In this document: piece by piece, positions 30,456 to 37,677 of the stretch
How positions within the stretch are numbered: the stretch's first letter is position 1
Layout: every line of letters begins with the position of its first letter
DNA from: Alloyangia mangrovi
GTDB taxonomy: Bacteria; Pseudomonadota; Alphaproteobacteria; Rhodobacterales; Rhodobacteraceae
Direction: 5' to 3'
NCBI RefSeq assembly: GCF_002300555.2
Contig: NZ_NTHN02000007.1
Coordinates: 1 to 64,000 of the forward strand
DNA: 64,000 nucleotides
Program-made: the position numbers and the translations under genes
The notes under the pieces: model-generated
Database searches by the model: none
What the model was told of the DNA's origin: nothing
Seen by the model: only the letters and a program-made list of their open reading frames with translations

Positions 30456-31061
30456 TCAGCGGAACAACCGCCAGCCGGCGAGCAGCCGCGTCGCCGTGGT
30501 CACCGCGCAGGCCGCCGCGAAGAGCCATGCGAGCGGCGCGAAGGCTGCGGGGAAAAGGCAGACCGCCACGAAGAGCGCGATGGTCTCTGCCCCCTCTGTC
30601 AGCCCGCCAAGGTAGTAGATGCCCTTGCTCGGGTAGTCCGCCGCCACCATCTTGCGCCGCTCGGCGATCAGCGAGAAGGCAAGGAAGGAAGAGCCGGTGC
30701 CGATGAAGCTGGCGGTCAGCGCCGTGGCGGCCAGCGCGTTGGCCTGCGGATCGGCCAGCGCGAAGCCAAGCGGGAAGAGCGCGTAAAACAGGAAGTCGAG
30801 CGCGATATCGAGAAAGGCGCCGCGATCGGTCGGCCCGGCGCGGCGGGCAATCTCGCCATCGAGCCCGTCGGCCAGCCGGTTCGCCGCCAGCCCGGCCAGC
30901 GCCAACCCGAAGGCGCCGCAGGCCGCTGCCCCTGCCCCCGCGAGGCCGCAGGCAAAGCCTGCCAGCGTGACCCAGTCGGCCTTGATGCCCCGGCTGTGCA
31001 GCGCATGGGCGACGGGATGCAGCAGGCGGCGCTGCAATGGCAGGAGGTAAGCGTCGATCAT
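30456..31061 (-). CDS. CDP-alcohol phosphatidyltransferase family protein
   Basis: This integral membrane enzyme (201 residues) should transfer a phosphatidyl or similar group from a CDP-activated donor to an alcohol. The catalytic signature reads DGLDGEIARRAGPTDRGAFL then DIALD, matching D-x2-DG-x2-AR-x8-G-x3-D-x3-D. The exact alcohol is unknown. It is the last gene of a five-gene minus-strand lipid cluster, 61 bases after the GT2 gene. Confidence 0.88.
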   Translation of the reverse strand: MIDAYLLPLQRRLLHPVAHALHSRGIKADWVTLAGFACGLAGAGAAACGAFGLALAGLAANRLADGLDGEIARRAGPTDRGAFLDIALDFLFYALFPLGFALADPQANALAATALTASFIGTGSSFLAFSLIAERRKMVAADYPSKGIYYLGGLTEGAETIALFVAVCLFPAAFAPLAWLFAAACAVTTATRLLAGWRLFR

Positions 31062-31122
31062 GGCGGCAAGTCTTGGACCGGCAAGGCGCGGCGTTCAAGC
31101 GGCTCTGCTCAGCGCAGCTGGG

Positions 31123-31824
31123 TCAGGAGACCCGGAGCCCCCGCAGCTCCAGCACCTGCCGCAGGGCTTCGTCGGGGCGCACGGTGCGGAAGATATCGCC
31201 CATCATCGCCGCATCCGCGCGCAGCCCCGCGATCCAGCCGCCGCGTTTATCATGTTTCCACGGGCTCTCCACCTCGGGCCACCGTACCACGGCGACGCGC
31301 AGACCGGCCTCGATCCACAGCCGGTTCATGAAAACCTCGAGCCCGAAGCGCGGCAAGGCGTGCAGCGCCTCCATCTGCGCGGCCAGAACGGCACGGGGCA
31401 TCACCCGCTCGCCCGAGATGTAGTCGATACCGATGGCCCGCCACAGAAGCGGCGCATTGCGGCGCAGGCTCATGGCGGCATCGGCGCGCCCCTCGAGCAC
31501 CGGCGCGGCGAGAGCCGAGAGATGCCCCTCCCCCAGCCCGATGAGATCGCTGTCCAGAAGCAGCACGTGGACACCCCGCGCTTCGGCGATGCCACGCGCC
31601 ACCGCGCGGGTCTTGCCGCCGTTCTCCGGCTGGCGCAGCACGCGCAGCTTGGCATGCCCCTGCCCTGCCGTTTCGGCCACTTCCGCGGTACCGTCGGACG
31701 AGCCGTCGTCGACCACCACCACTTCGCCGATCAGCGGGTGATCCAGCACCGCCGCCAGCACCGCGCTGATCCGCGGTGCCTCGTTGTAGGCGGGGATGAT
31801 GCAGCTGAGCGCGCAGGTCGTCAC
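31123..31824 (-). CDS. Family 2 glycosyltransferase
   Basis: The GT2 enzyme has the GT-A core: SCIIPAYNEAPRISAVLAAV, VVVDDGSSDGTAEV (first Asp motif) and LLLDSDLIGLG (DxD). It is 233 residues if started at GTG 31824 (MTTCALSCIIPAYNE). In the sequence as given the frame is continuous with the upstream DedA gene through a run of seven C at 31831-31837. With six C, DedA ends in GGRP and stops at TGA overlapping this GTG, a common coupling. I therefore treat the fusion as an artefact. The acceptor is unknown, possibly a polyprenyl phosphate or lipid. Confidence 0.75.
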   Translation of the reverse strand: MTTCALSCIIPAYNEAPRISAVLAAVLDHPLIGEVVVVDDGSSDGTAEVAETAGQGHAKLRVLRQPENGGKTRAVARGIAEARGVHVLLLDSDLIGLGEGHLSALAAPVLEGRADAAMSLRRNAPLLWRAIGIDYISGERVMPRAVLAAQMEALHALPRFGLEVFMNRLWIEAGLRVAVVRWPEVESPWKHDKRGGWIAGLRADAAMMGDIFRTVRPDEALRQVLELRGLRVS

Positions 31825-32430
31825 GGTCTGCCCCCCCAGCTTGAGGCCCGCCTTCCAGCCCGTCTTCACGCCCCGGCGCAGCACCCAGCCCATGCCGAAG
31901 ACCACCAACCCGCCCAGCAGCACCAGCGAGGCGCGGGCGATCCAGTTGTCGATCTGGCTGTAGGCCGAGCCCAGCGTGTAGCCAAGTGCGACGAAGAACA
32001 GGCTCTTGGGGATGGTGGCCAGCGTGTTGACCCAGAGGAAGCGCCAGATGGACATCCGTGCCAGCCCCGCCGCCACCAGGATCGGCGCCCCGGCGCTATG
32101 GGTGATCTTGCCGATCACCAGCGTACGGCCACCCTTGTGGTGGAAATGCCCGGCCAGCGCCGAGAGCCGGGCGCGGTTCAGCCCCATCTTCATCAGCCAG
32201 CCCTGCGGCAGCCGGTTCAGCCCCCAGCGCCCGATGGCATAGTAGAGCATGTCTCCCGCGATGTCGGCGGCGATCACCACCAGTGTGACACTCCAGATGT
32301 CCAAGAGGCCCCGGCTCGCCAGCCAGGCGGCGATCACCGTGACGATCGGCCCCTCGAGCATGGCTATGGGGGCGAGGATCGCCAGGCCTTCCTTGGCGAT
32401 GAGCGCAGTTACCGTTTCCAGTCCGATCAA
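31821..32430 (-). CDS. DedA family membrane protein (needs one-base correction at its 3' end)
   Basis: The DedA/VTT-domain protein, about 202 residues after correction, has an N-terminal helix and LEGPIVTVIAAWLASRG, then GRTLVIGKITHSAGAPILVAAG, the conserved DedA loop. DedA proteins scramble or flip phospholipids or undecaprenyl phosphate. The start is TTG 32430, four bases after the glycosyltransferase stop (32437-32435), because no ATG lies nearby and the family begins here. Read without correction it runs on into the GT2 gene as a 435-residue protein. Confidence 0.78.
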
Positions 32431-32434
32431 GTTT

Positions 32435-33581
32435 CTACTCCGCGACCCTCGCGGCCGTCTCCGCCGCGCTGCCAGACGCCATGGCTGGGGCCATATCCGT
32501 TCCGCGCCAAGAGATGCCGCGCCCTGCCCATGTGGCCACCCAGATCGCCGGGAGCAAGAGGTCGCGCACAAGCATGGCGGCGATGTCCCGCGGCCCGGCG
32601 GGCCAGCCCGCCACGCGGCAGAGCGCCCATTCCGCAGCATACCACAGCACCAGGAGCATCGGCAGCGTCCAGAGGCTCGCCACGCCTGCAGCGGCGAGCT
32701 CCGCGACGCCGATCAACGGCAGCAGCGGGCCCTGCACGATCTCGCCCATGAAAAGCCCCGGGAAGCCGTCGCGCCGCACCCGTGACCAGCGCAGCTGCCG
32801 GTCCCAGACCGCGCGCGCCTGCCGCCTGCCGATCGGCTGCGCGAAGAGCCGCCGCGCCAACCGCACCTTCAGCCCCTGCGCGCGCACCAGCTTGGTCGAG
32901 GCCACATCTTCAGCAAGGTTGCGCCCCAGTGCCTCGAGCCCGCCACCGGCCTCTAGCACCGAGCGTTTCCAGAACAGCGTCTTGCCCTGTGCGAAGCCGA
33001 GCCCGAGGCTGTCCGCCGCAAGCTGCCAGCGCCCCTGCGAACTGTTGAGGAAGGCGCATTCCACGGCCCCCCCAGAAGTTGCCGGGGCGGCTGCCCACCG
33101 GGGGCGCCGAGACGAGGCCGGTGTCCGCGCGCCAGGTGGCCACGAGACGGGTCAGGTAGTCGCGGTCCAGCAGCAGGTTGCTGTCGGTCATCACCAGCCC
33201 GTCGCTCTGCGCCGCGGCGAGGCCCTTGAAGAGGTTGTTGAGCTTGGGGTTGCCGGTGAGCAGCGTCTCGCCGATCAGCAGCTGCGCGGGCACATGTGGA
33301 TGCTCGGCGATCAGCCTGCGCAGCAGCGGCACCGCCGGATCCATCTCGCGGGCGGCGCAGAAGATCACCTCATAGGCCGGGTAGGCCTGCCGGAAGGACG
33401 AGCGCAGCGTCTCCTCGTCGAAGGCATCGAGCCCGCAGACCGGGCGGATCAGCGACAGGAAGGGTTTCTCCCCCTCGGCGGGCGTCGGGCCGGGTGTGAC
33501 ATAGCGCCATCCGGCCAGCGCCGCGCTGGCAAGGTGGATGGCCAGGGGCACGAGGACGAGCAGCAGGCAGGCAAGCACCAT
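32435..33581 (-). pseudogene. Ceramide glucosyltransferase-like (GT21/GT2) lipid glycosyltransferase, frameshifted
   Basis: The repaired protein is 381 residues. It has an N-terminal membrane helix (MVLACLLLVLVPLAIHL), LSLIRPVCGLDAFDEETL, GNPKLNNLFKG, VMTDSNLLLD, EDVASTKLVR and RQLRWSRVRR (the QxxRW-type motif), then C-terminal membrane helices. This is the layout of ceramide/diacylglycerol glucosyltransferases. A run of seven C at 33067-33073 breaks it; one base less joins PGNFWG to AVECAFLNSSQG. The start overlaps the phosphoesterase stop (TGATG). Next to that gene, an Agt-type diacylglycerol transferase role is likely; a hopanoid or ceramide acceptor is the alternative. Confidence 0.85.
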
Positions 33582-34417
33582 CACATCGCCCCCTCGGCCA
33601 GGGTGCCCGCCTCGGCCTTGCCCTCGGCAGGGCGCGCCGGGCGCGGCAGCGCCGCAGGCATGGGCACGCGCTCGTAGCTGAGCAGGCGCATCTTGCCGTC
33701 GAAATCCTCGGCGAGCGCGGTCAGGCTGTCGATCCAGTCGCCGCAATTGCCGTAGACCACGCCATTGTGCTGTCGCAGGCCCGGCTTGTGCGAATGGCCG
33801 CAGATCACCCCCACGGCCCCGGCCGCCCCCGCCAGCTTGGTCAGCTTGCGCTCGAAGCGGTCGCCCATGGCCAGCAGGGTGTTGGCCGCCGAGAGCAGCC
33901 GGTCGACGAAGCTCTGCTCCCATTCGGTCAGACCTGCCCGGCGGCGCAAGTGCCCGTCGAACTGGCGCAGAAGCGCGTCCGCCCGGCTGCCGAGACGGGT
34001 CATGAAATGCCAGCGCAGGATGCGCGGATCGCATTGATCGCCGTGCAGCACGAGGTAGCGCCGCCCGTCCGCCGCCCTGTGGATCACCGCCTCGCGCAGC
34101 TCCCAGCCCTCGATCGCCGCACCCGGGTCGCGCATCGTCGCATCGTGGTTGCCCGGCAGGTAGACGATCCGCGTCCCCGCCTTCGCCCGCGCCCTGAGCT
34201 CGGCCATGATCGCGTCATGCGCCGCCGCCCAATGCAGCCGCCCGCCGTGCCAGAGATCGAAGATGTCGCCGACGAGGTAGATGGTCTCGGCCTCGACCCC
34301 CCGGAGGAAGTCGAGGATCGGGCCAGCGCGGCAGGCGCGCGCGCCCAGGTGCAGATCGGAGATGAACAGGCTGCGATAGGGGGTGCGGGCGCTCCGGCCA
34401 TCGGAAAATGTCGGCAT
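33581..34417 (-). CDS. Calcineurin-like phosphoesterase, LpxH/PlcP-like
   Basis: The 278-residue metallophosphoesterase has the dimetal motifs FISDLHLG, GDIFDLWH, GNHD, LHGDQCD and GHSHKPG, the UDP-2,3-diacylglucosamine diphosphatase family pattern. It is longer than LpxH (about 240) and close in length to the PlcP phospholipase C of rhizobia. It is followed by a DAG-type glycosyltransferase, so I favour PlcP (phospholipid to diacylglycerol) over LpxH. That is inference. ATG 34417 follows AAGGAA; a GTG six codons upstream is the alternative. Confidence 0.82.
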   Translation of the reverse strand: MPTFSDGRSARTPYRSLFISDLHLGARACRAGPILDFLRGVEAETIYLVGDIFDLWHGGRLHWAAAHDAIMAELRARAKAGTRIVYLPGNHDATMRDPGAAIEGWELREAVIHRAADGRRYLVLHGDQCDPRILRWHFMTRLGSRADALLRQFDGHLRRRAGLTEWEQSFVDRLLSAANTLLAMGDRFERKLTKLAGAAGAVGVICGHSHKPGLRQHNGVVYGNCGDWIDSLTALAEDFDGKMRLLSYERVPMPAALPRPARPAEGKAEAGTLAEGAM

Positions 34418-34622
34418 CCGGGCAAGTTCCTTCACTGTTCGCCCGCCTTATGGCGAATCGATGTATCGTGCGTGTGACGCTCCACCGGCGAGAACGCACA
34501 GATGTCGCCACTGGTTCCTGCCCGACCCCAATATTCTGTTATTTTTCGACCGGTTGGGCATCCTCACGCCGCCCCGGGCCCGCCGCCCTGCCGGCGCCTG
34601 ACCCCCGGCAGGACGCCTGTGC

Positions 34623-35417
34623 TCACTTGGGGAAAAGCAGCGTCACGCCGAAACGCGCGCCCCAGCCATCCGGCCCGTTTGGCGTGGAATCGGCGTAGTA
34701 GCGCACGCCGCCGAACCAGCTCACGGGCGTTCCGCCGATATTTGAAAGCTTGGAGCCGATCAGCCCGACCGGGGCGGAATCGGTATCGCTCACCCAGTCA
34801 TGTGTCCATTCCGCCTGCAACGTGGCGGTCCAGCCGTTGTCATAGGCATAAGCGAGGAAGGGCTGCGTGAAAGTCGCGTCGATTTCCGCGGGCCCGTCCC
34901 AGTCCCAGAGATGGTTGGCCAGCACCCCCATCGTCCAGGGCCCGCTTTGCTTGAGCATCACACCGGTCACGCCAGCTGCGAAAGTGTCGAGCCCGAGATT
35001 GTCCTCGGTGGCGGTCGGGAAGAGGAAGGCCGGGCCAACCCCCCAGATCAGCCCGCCGGCGGTCGGCGCGGGCGAGAAGAAGAAGCTCTGCGTGACGTCG
35101 CCGAGCCCCCAATCATCCTGGCCCTGCGAGGGCAGGTTGTATTGCGACACGACGGGCACGATGGTCCGCGAGATCAGGTTCCAGCCGCCGCCGAGGTCGA
35201 AGGGAATGACCGGCTGGATGTTCATCGTCCAGCGCTCACCCTTGCCCTTGGGGCCGATGTTGTCATCGAAGTTGAACTGGAAGGGCACCGAGATCAGCGA
35301 GGCCACAGGGTTCGAGAGCTGCTTCTGCAGGTCCGTCGAATCGGACTGGGCCAGCGACGGAGATGCGAGAAGCGCTGCGGCTACACCGGCCACGGCAGCG
35401 CGGGCGACTTGGATCAT
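34623..35417 (-). CDS. Outer-membrane transporter-like protein (phenol MetA/FadL-like)
   Basis: A signal peptide (MIQVARAAVAGVAAALLASPSLAQ) precedes a 240-residue beta-barrel-like region: PFQFNFDDNIGPKGKG, GLGDVTQSFFFSP, GVGPAFLFPTA, ending VTLLFPK with a near-terminal aromatic. This fits the 'transporter' / MetA-pathway-of-phenol-degradation barrel family. The substrate is unknown. ATG 35417 is chosen with GGAGCGCTCCC upstream; an ATG at 35441 would add eight residues. Confidence 0.78.
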   Translation of the reverse strand: MIQVARAAVAGVAAALLASPSLAQSDSTDLQKQLSNPVASLISVPFQFNFDDNIGPKGKGERWTMNIQPVIPFDLGGGWNLISRTIVPVVSQYNLPSQGQDDWGLGDVTQSFFFSPAPTAGGLIWGVGPAFLFPTATEDNLGLDTFAAGVTGVMLKQSGPWTMGVLANHLWDWDGPAEIDATFTQPFLAYAYDNGWTATLQAEWTHDWVSDTDSAPVGLIGSKLSNIGGTPVSWFGGVRYYADSTPNGPDGWGARFGVTLLFPK

Positions 35418-35673
35418 GGGAGCGCTCCAATAAAATGTCATGCGGAAAAAGGGTTCGGGATCATACTGCCGAGAAGCCTAGGCGAAATTGCCCGGACTGC
35501 GAAACAACTTTTCCGCGCATGGGGTTGACCCGGCGGAAACCGGACAATTCCGCCACGCCCGCGCTGCCCGAAATGCATCGCAAGACACGCCGAACATCTG
35601 CCGCACGAAGCGGCGCGCCGCGGTATCGTCGAGTGAAACTGTGAGGAAGGAGGTGCACCTTGGACAAGGTGCT

Positions 35674-35749
35674 TGGCAGGGGCAGCAGGGTTCGAACCCG
35701 CGACCTACGGTTTTGGAGACCGTCGCTCTACCAGCTGAGCTATACCCCT
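35674..35749 (-). tRNA. tRNA-Trp (anticodon CCA)
   Basis: On the minus strand the acceptor AGGGGTA pairs with TGCCCCT. The D arm is AGCTCAGCTGGTAGAGC. Anticodon stem ACGGT/ACCGT encloses CTCCAAA (anticodon CCA), and the T loop is TTCGAAC. The CCA end is encoded (35674-35676). Confidence 0.97.
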
Positions 35750-35761
35750 GTGGTGCTGCGC

Positions 35762-35790
35762 TAACTAGAAGGTTCTGAAGGCATGGTCAA
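35762..35790 (-). promoter_or_regulatory. Promoter of tRNA-Trp
   Basis: On the minus strand TTGACC (35790-35785), exactly 17 bases and TAGTTA (35767-35762) end 12 bases before the tRNA. A good match in the right place. Confidence 0.6.
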
Positions 35791-35874
35791 CCGGGTTTCA
35801 GCGCGTTTTTCCGCTTCTCTTGCGCCCTGCTCGAATGCTCCGGGAAAAGCCCTGCCGAGCGCGGCTCCGATGCA

Positions 35875-36066
35875 TCACTCGCCGCCTTCGGGAGGTCGGT
35901 AGGTCAGCAGCAGCTTGTAGCCGCAGATCGCGCCCAGACCAAGAAAGACCACCGCCCAGGCAGGCGATCCGATCTGCGTCTCCAGCAGCCCCCAGCCGAG
36001 GCAGACGAGGGTGATCGCCACGCGCAGCCAAAGCGGCCGAAAGAAGGGGTGCGAAAAATCGAACAC
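35875..36066 (-). CDS. DUF3329-like small membrane protein
   Basis: The 63-residue protein starts FDFSHPFFRPLWLRVAITLVCLGWGLLE after a GTG initiator at 36066. It has two hydrophobic segments and a conserved HPFFRPLW N-terminus seen in small alphaproteobacterial proteins assigned to DUF3329. AGGAG lies upstream, separated by a run of seven C whose true length is uncertain. Function is unknown. Confidence 0.75.
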   Translation of the reverse strand: MFDFSHPFFRPLWLRVAITLVCLGWGLLETQIGSPAWAVVFLGLGAICGYKLLLTYRPPEGGE

Positions 36067-36234
36067 GGGGGGGCTCCTGCCTCGAAGGGTGCTCTTTCCT
36101 AGCAGCAGGCCCGGCCCCGGGTCACCCCAGAAACGCGGCCCGCGCCCGACCATCGCTGCGGATCGGCTCGCCGGGCGCACCCCGCGACGCAAAGCACTTG
36201 GGGGAGTCGCCCGCGCTGTGGCATTCTGAGCGCT

Positions 36235-36672
36235 ATGCACCCCAAGCTGGACCCCGCCCTCAAATCCACCTGGCCCGGCGCTGCCACGCGCTTCCTCGCC
36301 CTGCGCCTGCTGCCGGGTCACGACCTGCGCCGGGCGCTCGATCACGCCTTTGCCGCCGAGCGCGAGCATGCGGGGTTTGTTGTCGCCTGCGTCGGCAGCC
36401 TGTCGAAGGTCAGCCTGCGCCCGGCCGGTCTCGACACCCCCTTGTCGCTGGAGGTCACGCTGGAGATCGTCTCGCTCTCGGGCACCTTCTCGGAGCATGG
36501 CCCCCACCTGCATATTGCCGTGTCGGATTCCAGCGGCGCGATGCTCGGCGGCCACCTGCTCGAGGGCTCGCTGGTGCGCACCACCGCCGAGGTGGTGATC
36601 GGCCTCGCCCCGGTGCATTTCCGCCGGATGGTCGATCCGCGCACCGGTTATCCCGAACTGCTCTTCGACTGA
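36235..36672 (+). CDS. PPC/DUF296 domain DNA-binding protein
   Basis: The 145-residue single PPC domain contains ALRLLPGHDLRRALDHAF, VVACVGSLSKVSLRPAG and SGTFSEHGPHLHIAVSDSSG, with the metal-site histidines of the GxHLH motif. In plants the domain accompanies AT-hooks; bacterial versions are stand-alone trimers with no settled function. It is a single gene followed by an antisense-oriented dispersed element. Confidence 0.88.
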   Translation: MHPKLDPALKSTWPGAATRFLALRLLPGHDLRRALDHAFAAEREHAGFVVACVGSLSKVSLRPAGLDTPLSLEVTLEIVSLSGTFSEHGPHLHIAVSDSSGAMLGGHLLEGSLVRTTAEVVIGLAPVHFRRMVDPRTGYPELLFD

Positions 36673-36685
36673 CCCGCGCGGGCCG

Positions 36686-36748
36686 TTTCTTCTAGGCGGA
36701 AATATCCCGGGGGAGACCGCCGCAGGCGGGCGGGGGCAGAGCCCCCTG
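36686..36748 (-). repeat. Dispersed 3'-end intergenic element, copy 6
   Basis: Read on the minus strand, a GGGGGCTCTGCCCCC hairpin is followed by CCCCCGGGATATTTCCGCC and TAGAAGAA. It starts about 12 bases beyond the stop of the TauE/SafE gene, in sense orientation to it. Confidence 0.7.
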
Positions 36749-36759
36749 CTGAAGGGGCC

Positions 36760-37530
36760 TCAGCCGAAGAACGCCCGTCGCAGCAGGTTCAGCGCCGCCA
36801 CCAGCAGCACGATCAGCGTCAGCTTGCGGAACATCGCCTGGTCGATGCGGTCGTGGACGCGGCGTCCCAGCCACATGCCGCCCATCGCCGGGACCAGCAT
36901 CGCCACCGAAAAGGGCAAGGTCTGCGCGTTCAGCACCCCCGACAGCGTATGCGCCCCGGTGAGCGAGATCGCCCCCAACCCGTAGGCCACGCCCTGCACC
37001 CTGATCTGGTCGCGCTTTTCCGTGCCGATCGCCGTCAGGTAGGCCACGAAGGGGGGTCCCCAGACACCCGACAGGCCGCCGACGAACCCTGCCACCGCGC
37101 CGACCGAGGCCTCGATCCTCGGCGTTGGCCCGCTCGGCAGGTTGGGCCGCCAGCCGGCCAGCTGCATCAGGCAGAAGAGGAAGACCGGCCCGCCGATCAT
37201 CGCCAGCAGCACTTGCACCGGCAGCACCCGCACCAGCTGCGCCGAGAGCGCCAGCATGACGAAGGCGACGATCAGGAGGAGCTTGAAGCGCTTCACCGTC
37301 TCCCAGGCTGCGCGCGGCCCCTCGCCGAAGGCCTGGAAGGCGTTGGTGGCCAGCGTCGGCAGGATCAGCCCGGCCAGCGCCAGCTCGGGCGAGACCACCG
37401 AGCCCAGCCCCGAGATCATGATCATCGGCATGGCGAAACCGACCATGCCCTTGACCATGCCCGCCAGTGCTGCAACGGCGAAGGCGAGCGCCAGCATCGG
37501 CGGCGATACGAGGGAGAAGAGCGCGTCCAT
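36760..37530 (-). CDS. TauE/SafE family membrane permease
   Basis: The 256-residue protein has about eight hydrophobic helices and the two family half-repeats: GMVKGMVGFAMPMIMISGLG and GFVGGLSGVWGPPFVAYLTA. Such permeases export sulfite or organosulfonates, or import anions; the substrate is unknown here. ATG 37530 opens the first helix. It diverges from mcd across 147 bases. Confidence 0.9.
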   Translation of the reverse strand: MDALFSLVSPPMLALAFAVAALAGMVKGMVGFAMPMIMISGLGSVVSPELALAGLILPTLATNAFQAFGEGPRAAWETVKRFKLLLIVAFVMLALSAQLVRVLPVQVLLAMIGGPVFLFCLMQLAGWRPNLPSGPTPRIEASVGAVAGFVGGLSGVWGPPFVAYLTAIGTEKRDQIRVQGVAYGLGAISLTGAHTLSGVLNAQTLPFSVAMLVPAMGGMWLGRRVHDRIDQAMFRKLTLIVLLVAALNLLRRAFFG

Positions 37531-37677
37531 AAGTGCCTCATATCACGCAGGGATCGCCCCAGCAGCCACATTCGGCGAGGTAATATTAGCAATCATATAA
37601 ACTCGAATTCGGTATTTTTGTTGCGCTGCGGTTGCGAAATCGGTATCTCCAGTCCTGGCAGCAGGAGGAGATGATTC

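Noticed and set aside
31123-32430. DedA-GT2 fusion protein as a novel two-domain enzyme
   Set aside because: The junction is a C7 run of the kind that breaks other genes in the window; with C6 the genes separate with a normal stop/start overlap.
35461-35673. secE/nusG expected next to tRNA-Trp
   Set aside because: No such genes are found downstream of this tRNA; the region has no coding sequence I can support.
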